Positions 23,420-36,034 of a stretch of DNA of 64,000 nt are shown here, piece by piece; position 1 is the first letter of the stretch, and each line of letters starts with the position of its first letter. Made by a program: the position numbers and the translations under genes. Location of the stretch: positions 15,981,001 through 16,045,000 of the forward strand of contig CM075671.1 in assembly GCA_037962975.1 (NCBI GenBank), written 5' to 3'. Source of the stretch: Clitoria ternatea (taxonomy: Eukaryota > Streptophyta > Magnoliopsida > Fabales > Fabaceae). The notes below the pieces were generated by a model. The model ran no database searches. It saw only the letters and a program-made list of their open reading frames with translations, and was not told the DNA's origin.

Positions 23420-24535
23420 CTCAGCAAGATGAAAATCCGAGAGAAAGTGATGAAAATCCGAGTGAGGAAGGCATAATTCCGAGTGAAAATGACTCGGATC
23501 AGCCTCTCAGTCAGTATTCATCCACATTGGGAGTTAATTCCGAGTGGAATGAAGCGTTTCCCATAGAAAGCCGAGTGAAAATACTTCTTTCCGAGTGATT
23601 TTGCTCGGTATGAGGTTGCTGTGAGACACTAAATCGGAACCGAATGGCAAATGGCTCGGAACCGACTGAAATGGTTGAATAATGACTCATAATTGGGTTT
23701 AAAAGGATTCGGTCATTGTTTAAAGGATGACTCAGAAATGACTGAAAATTGGTGGCAATGGGCTCGGTAATTGGCTTGAGGAGGGCTAACTAGCTGAATT
23801 GCGAGTCGGATCCGAGTGAGCATGGGTTCGGATTTGAGTGAGAGTGGTGAGCCAGCTTTGGGTGAAAATTGGTGGCTCGGGTTTGGTGAAAACGAGCTCA
23901 GTGATGTTTAAATATGGCTCGGAAATAAGTGGAATGGAAGGTGATGGCTCGGAGCCGACTGAAAATGGAAGGGAATGACTCGGTACAGACTGGAAATACC
24001 TCACTCGGTTCTGAATGGAAAGCCTTTACTTGGTACTGATTGAAGAACATCACTCGGCAGACTCCTTTTTCCCTCGGTTCCGAGTGGATTTTGAGCCATT
24101 TAATAGATTCTTTCTCCCTTCACGATACGCTCGGAATTGGCTTCATATAGCAGCACTCGGAATCGGATTTAGAACTTAGGCAACCACTCGGAAACCGCCT
24201 TCTTGTTACTTGAAACTTGGAAATTTTGACATATCCACTCGGAAACCGCCTTCTTATTACTCAGAATTTGGAAGCTTGGCATTTTCACTCGGAATCCGCC
24301 TGTCTTTCAATCGGAACTTGGAAATTGGACGCTTGTCACTCGAAAATTGTCTTCTTTCCACTCAGAGGTTGGAATTTCACTGTTTTTCATTCGGATTCTG
24401 GTCTTCTTCCCACTTAGAGGTTGGAATTTGGCTTCTACACTCAGGTCCAGCCCTCTTTGTGTCCTTCCCTGACACTTGAGGTCCACTTGGAGGCTCCTTC
24501 ACTCGGAAATGATCATTTCCGAGTCAGAGTTTTTT
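23420..24535 (-). repeat. TCCGAGTGA motif array in U3 of element B (5' LTR copy)
   Basis: The same motif array as at 8150-9260, in the LTR that would drive transcription. Motifs occur in both orientations, for example CTCGGAAACCGCC repeated near 24190 and 24240. Confidence 0.8.
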
Positions 24536-24673
24536 TTTTTTTATTTTTTATTTTTTTTTCTCTCTCTTTTTTTTTATTATTTCTTTTCCTTCTCTCTTTC
24601 TTTCTTTTATTCTTTTGCCTTGTGAATTCCCCATTCTTGGTGAAAATTGACTGGAACGAAATAGGTGTTCACA

Positions 24674-26119
24674 CTTATTCAAACCATACATTCATTAATT
24701 CACATTACACTTCCAATTCATAATTCGTTTCCAATCATCAATCAATATAAGATCCACATATGTCACAACTGACTCTCATGCAATTTGACACCTAGTATCC
24801 GGATACTAAAGGACTAGCCTTCAGCTGGGAGTCCGACTTGACATCTCGTGAACCCGACTTGGTTCACCGAGCCTGACTTGGCTCTCCAGCTCAACCACTG
24901 GATCCGACTTGACCACTGGGTAGCTCAACTGGGCACAAAGGCCACGGGAGCCAGAAAATGAGGGGTATTCATACCGTTGGCCATCCCATACCACATAATC
25001 ACATATCATGCTTCATAAATACAACATATCAATCTATAATCAACATATGCAACTACCAGAAACTGGCGTGTGCTCATAACTCAGGGTGACCGACTTGTCA
25101 AGCCCATCCATACAATGCTATTGCATATATCATCATGTATACATAACCATCAATAATTCCATAATTCCATATTCTTATTCATAATCAAATATACATATGT
25201 ATCTCAAAGTGGAAATATTACACATATCTTTTACTTTCATCATTCCAATCTTTATTTCATTATATAATTAATTCAATCAACATATATTTCTTTCATATAC
25301 AACCATTTAATCTCACTCCACATACTCATATATTCATAACTATTATATTTAGTTACTTTATACTATTTATGACAACTCTTACTAAATTCTCGAACTTCCC
25401 ATAATCTATTTTCATGTCAATTCTAATTAATTATGACCTGAACACCCCCTTACCTCTATTCTGAGCTTCGACAGTTTGCTCAAGGGGTAGGTGGCATCCT
25501 ACATCCGCTGAATTCATCGTTTCTCTTCCGCTTCCAACGTTCACTTCGTCGATCGCTTGCCTAACGCTCGTTCCGGTACCTACGGTCACCGAAACATCAA
25601 ATTAATTAGTACATTACCTTCCTTATACTTCTAAACTCATTATCCAAGCTTCACAAACCATTGAAACTCAGAATCAAAACCCCAATCATCATATGCAATT
25701 TCAGATTTCATGAGAGGGAGAAGAAGAAACTAAAGATTAAAGCTCCTAAATGCCTTACCTTGGTCCCAAATTGCCTAAAACCACCAAGAATCCAAGTTTC
25801 CCTTAAAACCCTAGCCAAATCGCCTCAGAGAAGAGAGAAAATAGAAGAAGGAGTTCGTGGGTTCTGTTCTGTGTGACCCTGTTATAGAACAGGTCGCGAC
25901 GCCGACGCTACGCGTCATCCTGGCGCTACGCGTCGACTCACTAAATCGCACCTGACGCTACGCGTCCCATCCACGCTACGCGTCAGGGTCCTGATGCCAA
26001 TTTTCCTTAAAATTTTATTTAAAACTCCATTTCCCACTTAATATTTTACATACCATTTTTATTTTACACCATATAATAATTTACTCACTTCCAATTTATT
26101 TTCTATCAGGGATGTTACA
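24674..26119 (-). repeat. 5' LTR of element A, second segment (right of insertion B)
   Basis: Resumes the LTR of A after the CTTAT duplication and ends with GGGATGTTACA at 26119. It includes a block with GTGCCCAGTTGAGC in element sense, shared with the LTRs of element C, a palindrome array at 25905-25990, and a leader rich in TTCTTC/CTCTTC (element sense) near 25725-25860. Confidence 0.92.
25905..25990. repeat. GACGCTACGCGTC near-palindrome array in LTR of element A
   Basis: Four copies of a CGCTACGCGTC core lie within 90 bp. The 3' LTR (near 565-635) has three, one of them mutated, after loss of 18 bp between two copies. Confidence 0.85.
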
Positions 26120-29100
26120 TAATTTATATGTGTTAAAGAGGTTATGTTTCTGTTTCCTTTTTCTGCACCGGCCCTAAAACATTTCCTTTCACTTACACGG
26201 TACGTTTTTACTTTCCTAATTTATATATGTTATTATAAATTTAATAATATAATATTATAAAATATAAATAATAAAATTTTGTTTCTATTTAATGCAAATA
26301 TAATTTGTTTAAACTTTTAATAAATAAATTGGGTTAATTATAAAAAACTAGCTTTAAAAAGGGTAAAATCTAGTTTTTATATCTAAAGTTTTTTTTTTAA
26401 AATGAGAAGACTTAAAAGTAGTACAAATTTAAAAGAAAAAATAACATGCATAATTTGAAAGAAAAAATGGGCCGACCCGTTGGCCCACGAGCCACATAGA
26501 ATACGGGTTGGACCAATGTTTATGACTCGTTTTCCTATTTTGGCCCGGCTTGGCCTGTTGGCCCATTTTGCCACCTTTAGTGCCCATATTCAATTTGGAC
26601 CCAACTTTTGTTGCTCATGCCCAGCTCGCAACATGCAATGAATTACTCGCATTAACTTTTTTGTTTACATTTTTTGGCAAAAAAAGATAAAAAACATAAA
26701 AAATAAATTATAACTCAAAGTCCACACTATGTAGTTAGCACATAAGACTAGAACCCTAGCACCACATACAAGGATCATTCATGGGAACTCCCTCTTCACT
26801 ATCGTTTGCCTCCATCTAAAGGAGGTTTTCTCCTTCTATGAAAGTCTCCCCTCCATATTAGGTGGGTTTTCATTCTCATTTTAGGTGAGATTTATTTTGT
26901 TTTGAATTCCTTTTTTTCTTTTTTTCATCATATTGGTTCTGTACGCATACCTCCACCTCCACCCCTTTTGACCAGCACCACACCATCAGCCTCTACAATC
27001 GTCTACCACTACCACTATGTATCTCACTGCTTACTCTTATCACTGTGTCGACGCCTGCCTCCACATCACTCATCTTTGTGTGTCACATCGCCTGCCTTTG
27101 CCACTGTCTACCTTCGCCATCGTGTATCATGCTGCCAACCTCCTCCATCGCCTATCTTTATTATTGTGTGACGTCGCTTGCCCTTGCCACCTTGTGTTGC
27201 TAATTTCCCTTGTTTTCCTGTTGTTTTGTTTTGTAATATGATTTTATCCTTATCTTATAGTCTTTCCATTTTTCTTCTAATACCATATTTTTTTGTTGTC
27301 ATCTTAAGTATCACCAGAGTCTATATAGTCAAGAGAAAAAAGAAATAGATAAAGCATATTTTAGAAGAAAAAAAGGTTAAGGTTTTGTTGTTGTTGGATT
27401 GGAAAAGTCAATCTCTTCAAAGATGTTTGTTTATGAAATGTTCGATGTGCTTATGGTTTTAATTTAAGAATAGGAAATTGCTTAAGCTTGTTTTTCATGC
27501 TTTATGAGCTTTGAGAGTTGGTTCAGTGAGCATACCTGTACCATTATGTTATTTGGTATAGCATTATATATCACTCTATTATAAGTGTCATTTGATTGGC
27601 TTAGGGCCTAAGAATGAAGTTTTATTGACCAAAAAAAAGTTCACACACATAAAAAATAAACTAAACTAACAAGAACTACAAAGGTTTTCATAAATCACAA
27701 TCTTAATTCTCAAACCACATGTAAAACAAAATGAAACATTAATATTTTTTACTTTAATTTTAAACTTCAATAATCAATCTTTAAGAATATCGGAGTCTTT
27801 TTGAAAAACCCTGAGATCTTCAAGTGTGATAATATTTCTCAAAACCATAATCATCCTTATAATCATAATTTATAAATAAAATTTTATAATAATTAAATAA
27901 TTAATTATTGAAATGACAAACATATGTTTATGAATAAAATTACTAAGGGTACTCACAACACAGTTCATTTGGCTTTAAAGCAAAAAATCAGTCGAACCAC
28001 CTAACGAAAATACTTACGATTTGGTTTGGTTTGGTTTAGTTGAGTTGAAATACAAAATCCTAACTAAACTTAACTAAACTATTGCGGTTTGTATTGGTTC
28101 AGTTTATGTAGTTTTAAAATTCCATTTTTAATATCATAATTTATGCCGCAACTTATTATAGCTTAATCAAAATAGAGGTTGTAAATAACTCTTGTTTTTA
28201 TAATTCGTATAGTTTTATATTATGTTATCTTACTCCCTACTTTTTAATTTAAAGTAATATATTTTACTCTTAATCATAATAAGTAGAGTGATCTTACTTT
28301 TCTAATTTCTTTGTTATCAAAGCAATATGATGTCACATTTATCAACTATTTAAATCTTATTATCAAATTTTATAAAAGGAAGTTTGTCGGTGAAATTAAA
28401 GTGTGGTGTGAATTGGGAGGGGTTGGAGTGGCGCAAAAGAAAAATATTGCAATGTTCTAGAGCGTTGCTTAGGGTTACTTTCAGATAAGGGTAAAATAGA
28501 AATTGAAAAAAGTGTATAGTGTAGTTTGATTTAGTTTTGTTCGATTATAAGAATGAGAACCATAAGCCAAACTAAACCGCGTTAAAAGGTATGGTTTTCT
28601 ACTGTTGCAGTTGATGTGATTAGCAATTTTGGTGACTAATGGTTTGGTTTGATCTAGTTTAGTTGTTGGTTACGGATTGATTTGGTTCTTGAACACCCTG
28701 AAAAATTACCTTCAAATACATGCGCTAACTATTGGTGCAACAAAGAGTCTGAAGTGATTCATCCAACATGGCATTCAAAAATTATATTAATCTCATATTT
28801 TTTTTTATTCTAACCAATCATTGTGATTTTTTAAACATAAAATGTCAAAGTAACATTTTATCTTAAGTTGTACCATTTCTCCATTCTTCTAATCCTTTCC
28901 TTAATTTCTTTTTCCTCACTTTGTTCCTCTCCTCCGGCTTTTCATTATCACTTTCATCCTTCCATGTATTCCCTTATAGTCACATTCTTTTTTCTTATGC
29001 AGCCAATTTGTCTCACACCTCCATCATTTGCCATGAAAATGTTTCCTATTTATGTATTATGAGATTCAATAGAGCATGGTTGATTCTAAATAAACAATAT

Positions 29101-29690
29101 GGTGAATTGTTTTTAATTAAACCAGTGAAAGAGCATTATTTTCTAAATACACAATGTGGTTGATTGTTTAAAATCAAATTCGTGTACTGTAATGCATTCC
29201 TTTTCTTGTGTACTCTAATGTATTCCTTTGGTCAAATAAAGAATCCCTCGTTCATAATTAGTTTCCACTTTTGTTCACCTCTATCCTTTTCACTCTCAGG
29301 TAGCATTCCACTTGATGCCTCAAGCTCTCTGTTCTATTCTTTTCCTTTTTAATCTTATTTTTTTCCCCAATCCTTTTGTAGTTTTGTTTTATCCTTTGTT
29401 TCTTATATCTTTATTTTTCTTCTTCTCCTTCATTTTTTATCTTTGTTCTCTCTTCCATTGTTTTCTCCTTGTTTTTTCTTTCATGTTCTTTTTTTTCTTG
29501 CTTTTCTCCTAATTAGGTTTAATTTTCAAATTCCATAATTTTATTTCTAATAGTGCCATAATTGTGTCCTATGGGGGTTATGGATTCAGCCTTTTCTCAA
29601 ACACAACAATCATGTAACCATCCCAGGTTGCATTATAGGCCACCCTATCCCATGATTGAGTTGTTTGATGTTAGAAATCTTGCTAAATAT
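26120..29690. other. AT-rich intergenic DNA with low-complexity stretches
   Basis: No gene supported. Segments of note: a pyrimidine-rich, CCACC/CATC-rich stretch (26940-27240) with repeated words such as CGCCTGCCT; and a GGTTTGGTTT-rich segment (about 27960-28690) that looks like a decayed repeat. Open frames up to 89 codons are low complexity. Confidence 0.5.
26450..26580. mobile_element. hAT-like transposon remnant (one terminus)
   Basis: A stretch rich in GGCCCA/GGGCCAAC words ends in TTTTGCCACCTTTAG. Its reverse complement, CTAAAGGTGGCAAAA, resembles the ends of plant hAT-type elements that carry such subterminal words. The other end was not found. Confidence 0.35.
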
Positions 29691-29702
29691 TTCAAAAGTT
29701 TT

Positions 29703-29889
29703 AGTCCCACGTTGCTTCGTCCTTATTTCCACCAAGGCTTTATATATAAAAATGAGATTTATGGTGGTAAACAAGATAGAAAGGAAGTAGGCTTGCACGC
29801 AAACGAATTTAGGCTGAAATATTGATTTCATATGCAAGTCTAATGATTTGCTCCCTTTGCGCATACGATGATATGCGACGTACCTTTTT
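29703..29889 (+). ncRNA. Possible snRNA-type promoter and short noncoding RNA (unassigned)
   Basis: AGTCCCACGTTG (29703-29714) resembles the plant snRNA upstream element (RTCCCACATCG), with two differences. A TATA box (TTTATATATAAAA) lies 25 bp further on, a spacing seen in plant Pol III-type snRNA genes. A start near 29773 and a T5 run at 29885-29889 would give an RNA of about 115 nt with a stem CGCATA/TATGCG (29861-29877). I recognise no known snRNA sequence, and such promoter-like motifs also occur in repeats. Confidence 0.3.
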
Positions 29890-31918
29890 ACCACTTAAAT
29901 TCTTTTTCATTAATTTAAAATTTGAATTTTGAACTTGAAAAGTCTACTCGAGAAAGTCATTAATTGGGACATTTAATTTTGGAACGTTACGATTTACATT
30001 TAAAAGGAAAATATCTGATGCTGATACGGTTTAAACGTCGATTAATACCTGTTTTGTAATGTCTCACAGTTATTAACGGGTTTAATGGAAAGAATTATTT
30101 CTAACTTAACGTTTTAATCTCCAATTTAATTCCGCTATATTGTTTTTCCTTTTATAGAGTGATCGTACATGAATTTGCAAAGCTACCGGTTTGCACACTT
30201 TTCTCTCACCTATTGCAAGTTCTACTCCCTGTTTCTTAATAGATAGACTATTGTATTTTGGGGGTCACGCACTACGCGCATAAACCCTTAAGCCCAGTGT
30301 GATTTCACACGCCTCAGTATTTTCTCAACATTTGATTAATCAAAAACCTAAGTTTGGCACCCTACATCATTGTACCATTACAAGTTGACAACTTAGGAGT
30401 CACAAGAAGCAAAGTCGTTGGTATTGTGAAATAGACATCTAGCAATGGATTAAGATTTGTCATACCGATGAGGAACGTGTTGGTTGAGGAAGAGGATATG
30501 GTGGGTTGGGGAGGGTAAAGAATAAAGTGGCTTACAGGGGAATTGAGTAACGATAAAGTTGAGACTATGAGAGGCAATCTAAAAGTATAAAGAGGATAAC
30601 AATGCCAAAGAAGAAGGATGGTTATTTTTATTTATTTATTCAATCCTAGTTGAAAAAATAATCCATTTATCACTCACTTATTTGCTATCACTACTAGCTG
30701 AGTACTACACAAGCAACTTTTGTTAACTAGGTTAATAGGCATGACAGGAAAAACCAACTCGAACAAACTTTCAAAATATTAGGGACCTTTTTGAGTAAAA
30801 AAATACAAGATATTAACTCGAGTATAACCCAAAATATACTAGATAAAAAATATAATTTTGCCTTAATTTTTTAAGTTGCTTTTTTGGATATACACACGTG
30901 TGTCTGTGTATGAAAGAGAGTGAGAAAGAAAGAAAGAGAAACTAAACTCAATTAGGTCGGTCACTAGGTAATGGATTTTTTTAAACTTGGATTCGTTGGC
31001 TCACTTATATTTAGACTCTTATTTTACTACCTAGACTCACCAATTTTATGAGTTAGTCTAGTTCGTTTTAACATCTCTACCTGGTAATACGTACATCCTT
31101 AAAACTTTTTTTCATAGTTAGCTTCAGTGCAAGTCATCTAAGAAAAAGCCTTCTCACCACACAAACAATATGGAATATGGTCTTTGTTCACACCACTAAA
31201 GGAACCTCGTGACTGCATATAGTGATGGAATTCCACTCATGTACCCTAAAATAAATAACATGGTAGAAAAACCCTAGGCCCTAACAAACCCTAAACCAAA
31301 AATAAACAAATAGAAGATGGAAGAAGGATAACAACACACAATAAGTGGAACAAGGAAGCATTAGTTGAGATAAACAATATAAAAATAAAAAAGGATTTTT
31401 TAACCTAGTCATTGATCTAACGTTCATATATGACACATCAAGATTTGTTTTTATTTTACTCCTTTCAAAAATAGTAAAAGAGCCACACAAGATGATAATG
31501 TTAAGCTAGCCAATGACAAAGCAAAAAAAAGGACTAACTTGAAACCATTAACAAATGTAAATAACTAAACCAAAAATTTTACACATAAAAAAAATAGAAA
31601 TCCACCTAAAACATACAGGATCAAAGTGGTAATTTAGCAAAATAAATAAATGAATAAACGTCACATTTGAAATATTAAAGTAGCATTTGGCTAGCATTTT
31701 TAAGCATAAAAGCTAAATCTAAAAACATTAACTAATAGCATTTTTTAAAAATTAAGTCAAAAATTAATTTTGGAAATTCATATCATTAAAATCTTTTTTT
31801 TTCATAAAAAAAACCTACATTCCTTAAAGAGATTTTTAAAATTTTATGTTTTTAATTTACAATAAAGTTAAGTTTTAGGCCACATATTTCACTTCAAGAA
31901 TCAAAATTTCTCCTTATT
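29890..31918. other. Intergenic DNA, no gene seen
   Basis: AT-rich, with a small GA-rich microsatellite (near 30915-30945) after CACACGTGTG. Nothing coding is supported. Confidence 0.5.
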
Positions 31919-32097
31919 AAGATTGGTCTAGTGACAAGAGGTTGGGTTTGGAAAGTCACCCAAAAGCCTAAGTCCAAACCTTAAATTTTATCATGTTCAT
32001 TATGAATAAAAAGTTATATGTTTGAATTTTCCAAAACTAAGTTGATCATAGTGAGTTTTTTAAAATATACTTAACCTGGATTCTTTTTTAAAAAAAC
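31919..32097 (+). mobile_element. SINE-like, tRNA-derived segment (degenerate)
   Basis: GATTGGTCTAGTGACAAG resembles a Pol III A box and AAGTCCAAACC, about 35 bp further on, resembles a decayed B box. A short A/T-rich tail with T and A runs follows. The layout fits a plant SINE, but the match is weak and I saw no target duplication. Confidence 0.3.
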
Positions 32098-32166
32098 AAA
32101 AGAAACCAAAAATAAGTTAAAATCGATTATCATGAGCTTTTAACATTATAAGAAAATCATTTTATT

Positions 32167-32364
32167 GCATGGGCGAATGACTATCTGAGGGTTAGACTAG
32201 TTATTCAGTTACCACAAATGAGCAAATTTTTATTGATTCAATCTGATCCTATTGCTGATGAAGAGAATGAGATTGAATTCCAAAAGGATTCAAAAACTGA
32301 AGGTAATTATAAAGATGATGATGGTGATACTTACAAAGTGGAGCAAAATAAATTAGATAATTAA
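32167..32364 (+). other. Unexplained open frame, 65 codons, acidic end
   Basis: A frame without a start codon near its beginning runs to TAA at 32362-32364. It encodes AWANDYLRVRLVIQLPQ and an acidic, charged end (DEENEIEFQKDS; DDDGDTYKVEQ). Composition is more coding-like than its surroundings, so it may be the last exon of a decayed gene or transposase. No family recognised. Confidence 0.2.
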
Positions 32365-32882
32365 TTTATTCACTCTTGTATTATTAATTTAATTTTTTAC
32401 TTTAATTTTTATATTTATTTATATTAATACTTATTTTATTTTTTATTATACAATTAATAGGTGCTACATTATGACCATATGGACTACATACATGTTGGTT
32501 GTTGAATAATATTGATTAAATTTGTATTTATAATTAGCAATTCACTGAAATTTATATTAATTATAATTTGTAATAATTAATTAAATTTTAAATATTAATT
32601 TTGTATTTATATTGATAATATTTTATTTATCTTGATTACAATCGATAATTACATGACTGATATATGTTTGATAGAATCATTTTTAATTTTTACAAGATTA
32701 AAATCATTTTATAGATTAAAGAAAGGAAAATATTTTTTAATTTTTTTGGGCATGACACATGTTGTCTCGCGCACCCATTTTACGTTACAAATGACGTAAG
32801 ACATTAAGTTCTATGCCATAAAAGAGCTTAGGGTCGGTGTCCCACACCAATTTTGGGTGGGAGGAATTAGCATCACAAGGTA

Positions 32883-33825
32883 TGTCTTGAAACAACCCAA
32901 CCTTAAAACAATAACAAACATCCAAGAAATTATTTTTTTCTTCAATAATTTATTAACAATTAATTAATTAATCCATCAATGCCACTTATGAGAGCCCTAA
33001 ACAGCATCTATAGAACTTCCCTAACGCCACATTAGTCACTAGTATAGAATTATGCAAAACAGAAATAGGGCCTATGCGTGGGCATGGCAATAACAGCAAT
33101 GTTGCTGTCATGGATTTTAGGCCTTTTAGCCAACTTCTGACCTACCTAAATGGCCCGTTTTAGGTCTGATTGCCACAAAACTTTGTGGGCCACATGTTTT
33201 CCCTATTCTGAAACTATTGGTCTTGTCTGTTCACCAAAATTCTGATGTATGCTCAACATATGCAGAAAAATGCGTTTTAGTCAAAACATGACAATTACAT
33301 GCATCAAACCTACCAAATGACCTTCAAACTAGGTGATGCTTATATGCATAACTCACAAATGGTGTAGGGAACCCATCGAACCTTTCCGAGGGCCCAAAAA
33401 CCTGCTGGATCCCAAAATCGCCTCTCTGATTCCTAATTTCCATAGTATTCACTATTTTACTATCATACAATTACAACCTATTTCATCACCACAATCATAT
33501 CATTCATCATTCTTTCATCATCATACATGCATATCAATTCATCATAGAACTTACCCATAGGTTACTCACACAATCATGCAATGTAACAATTTCCTGGTCA
33601 TCAAATGCAATGCACCATAAACACATGGACCCATCCATGATATTCAACATGCAACATCATTAATTGTAATTCCGAGACATATCAATGCATCTCATGCATA
33701 ATGTGGGACCATCCATGGTCACCACATAAAACATCATCATCATCATATATAACATCATCATATACATAACCAAAGTGTAATCTAGGCTTCTAGTGAAACC
33801 GTCAACTACCTAGGAACCACTAAGT

Positions 33826-33880
<55 letters not shown>

Positions 33881-34754
33881 CAAAATAGATATCTACAAGA
33901 GCCAACCAAGGCTATAACACCAAAATACTACACAGCATATACAAGTATAAATATATATACAATGTCTTCCACACTAGAATGGTGACATCTCACTAATCAC
34001 CATCATGGTTCAGTCCCACTGAAAATAGCCACAGAAATAGGGGTGAGCACAGTACATGTTAAATGACAGTTACTGAATCCCATTCACTATCATTCAACTC
34101 AATTCACAATTCACTAGATATTCTCAATATTACATCTTATGGTTATTACAATTATGTTATTCTCAATAACATACATCAATGCATATTCATACATATATTC
34201 AATTGCATGGATCCAATGCACATTATATAATATAGTGTTGCAACACATAGGCTCTCAGCCATATATATATTTAGCTCTCAGCTGATCCGATCATTTTACT
34301 AGTAAAAAACCATTTGCTCTCTCGCATAACACAATAACTCTCAGCGACAATGACAGTGTTGCAGGCTAGCCTTGAATCCCACTCAATAGGCTTGCCTTGA
34401 GTTCCACTCAAGGTCTTTTGTGGAATCCTCAAAACCACATATACAGAAATCTCATTTCATGTTTAAATAATCCATACAAAGCATTTCATGCTATATTATG
34501 ATATTAAATCATTCATTAATTACATCTCATGTAAAATCTCATTATCATCAATATTCAAACGTATCTCATGCATCATAATAACACCAGTTTCATTCCACTA
34601 TCACATCTCATGCAAAGAAAATTAACCCAATCAATTCATACATCCCATGTACATATAATCATCATTTTAGTCACTAATAGCATCTCATGCATTTTACTAA
34701 TATCATTATGGACGGATACCATTACTGATGGTTCAGAGTCAGACTTAGAAGGGG
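32883..34754 (-). repeat. LTR fragment F (minus strand), interrupted by element I
   Basis: Blocks 33064-33440 match the LTR of A (CCCGTTTTAGGTCTGATTGCC). Blocks 33780-34440 are the reverse complement of parts of D's LTR, such as CACAAAAGACCTTG (D sense) and CTGAGAGC words. It is therefore an LTR of a Tekay-type relative in reverse orientation. Its beginning (TGTCTTG at 32883) is uncertain. It stops abruptly at 34755, where element I starts. Confidence 0.6.
33829..33874. repeat. (TA)n microsatellite
   Basis: About 23 TA units within LTR fragment F; the related LTR of D has a shorter GT/TA run at about 60150-60180. Confidence 0.95.
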
Positions 34755-36034
34755 TGTTGAATAAGTCTTAGACTTTTTTTTTGTAAATTCTCAAATCATA
34801 ACAAATGTAAGTAATCAAATGATAAAAAAAAAAGAAGAAAACAAGACACACAGAATTTATACTGGTTCACTTTCAACATAGAAGCTACGTCCAGTCCCTT
34901 CCAACTTGAAGGATTTCTACTATTGTAAAATCTCTTTTATAATGATAGCACTAGACTTGTGCTCTAAGTATTCTTTCACCCAGCCACTTCTAACTTAACC
35001 CAAGTATTCTTTTTAACAATCCACTTCTGGCTTAACCAAAGTATTCTTTCAACAAGCCACTTCAGGCTTAACCCAAGTATTCTTTCAAAAGCCTATTCAG
35101 GCCAATGTGTTTCCCAACACTCAAACTAGTCTTAGTAACTTACCAGACTTATAAAATCAGTAAGAAGAGAAATATTTTAAGAACTTAGTGTACAAAAATG
35201 ATAGGCAAATTTTTAAGATCAGAGTCTGCTAGAAGCAGAGCTAGAGAATAATGAAGGTCTTTGTCTTTTTACAAGAAAGTGAACTAAGACTAAATGATAA
35301 AATTGAAGAACTTTCTTCTCAAATATTTTTCTCTGTCTTGAATGTTTAAACTTCCTTAAAATTTATAGAGGCTTGAAGGTAATAGCCATTAACGCTTCTT
35401 GAAAGGAGATATATACGTTGGAAATCCTGTGAAGGTATTTTTCCATAGGCTTCTAGAGATCAGACCTTGAAGTTAAATCCAAGCTTGAGAGAGGTCTGAA
35501 TCATATTTTAGTGTTTTCATGAGAATAGTTTCTTATGCATTTCTATGCATAACACTTTTCGTGAGTATATCCTTAATTGAGCGAGGAGTTGCTTTCAGAG
35601 ATGTCCTGGTGAGTTTTTTGACTTGCGATCAGAGTTTGCAGAAATAGGTACGCTGACATCTGTTGCTCATGTTGATTTTGTTTTTTTTTATTCTTTAATG
35701 ATAAGCACACAAATATAGTATGATCATTTATTTCGAAGCATCACCAAAATAGATTTTCGAACGTTGACAAAGAGTTTTTTATGCAAGATGCTTCCATCAT
35801 ACTTTTGTTGTCCTACCAGACTTCTTAAAGAATGCGTCCGTTCCCTCTTAGTTTTTACAACTTAATCTTCGTATCCTGAAATTGCTTTTCCACTAAGAGA
35901 AAATGTTATGAGTAATTCAGACTTTTATTCTTTTAGTAAAAATACTTGATGATTGATGTAAATAAATCATAAGGTCTGGGGTCTGGTTCAACAAGACTTA
36001 AAACTTATATTCTTGACCAGACTTTTTCTCAACA
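34755..36034 (-). repeat. 3' LTR of element I
   Basis: TG...CA ends with 6-bp inverted repeats (TGTTGA/TCAACA). It contains a fourfold repeat of about 35 bp at 34967-35105 (AAGTATTCTTTCAACAAGCC type). No open frame of note. Confidence 0.7.
34967..35105. repeat. About 35-bp tandem repeat in LTR of element I
   Basis: Four copies of a unit with AAGTATTCTTTC and CCACTTCTGGCTTAACC, each differing by a few bases. Confidence 0.85.

Larger units (their letters stand above)
6596..24673 (-). mobile_element. Element B: complete Ogre/Tat-type LTR retrotransposon, 18.1 kb
   Basis: Two long direct LTRs (6596-9421 and 21855-24673) enclose 12.4 kb. Read on the minus strand the order is LTR, primer site, ORF1, gag, protease, candidate intron, RT, RNase H, second (archaeal-type) RNase H, integrase, long repeat-rich 3' UTR, polypurine tract, LTR. 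The great length, an ORF upstream of gag, the intron between protease and RT, and the doubled RNase H are hallmarks of the Ogre/Tat lineage (family knowledge). Flanking CTTAT duplications show it landed in the LTR of element A. Its LTRs are very similar to each other, so the insertion is relatively recent, though I did not compute a divergence. Confidence 0.95.
21855..24673 (-). repeat. 5' LTR of element B
   Basis: 2819 bp, TGTAGCGACC to GGTGTTCACA on the plus strand, matching 6596-9421. It contains the same 54-bp tandem pair, G-rich tract, TATA box and CTCGG array. It is followed by the right copy of the duplication CTTAT at 24674-24678. Confidence 0.95.
1..26119 (-). mobile_element. Element A: Tekay/Del-type Ty3/gypsy chromovirus, interrupted by element B
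   Basis: Reading the minus strand from 26119 downwards gives 5' LTR, primer site, gag-pol and 3' LTR. The LTR ends are TGTAACATCCC and GACGTCACA (element sense). Domain order is gag, protease, RT, RNase H, integrase, chromodomain, which is the chromovirus order. The 5' LTR is split by the 18.1 kb element B; the 3' LTR continues beyond the window start, so the outer target duplication cannot be tested. It is closely related to element C, which shares protein sequence and LTR blocks in the opposite orientation. Confidence 0.93.

Noticed and set aside
26902..27241. Open frames of 70-90 codons in a CCACC/CATC-rich stretch
   Set aside because: Composition-driven; several frames are open at once and none shows a domain.
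27960..28690. GGTTTGGTTT-rich stretch as interstitial telomere repeat
   Set aside because: The plant telomere unit is TTTAGGG; this unit differs and is irregular.
29562..29825. 87-codon frame overlapping the snRNA-type promoter
   Set aside because: No domain or coding signal; it includes the TATA region and is better explained as chance.
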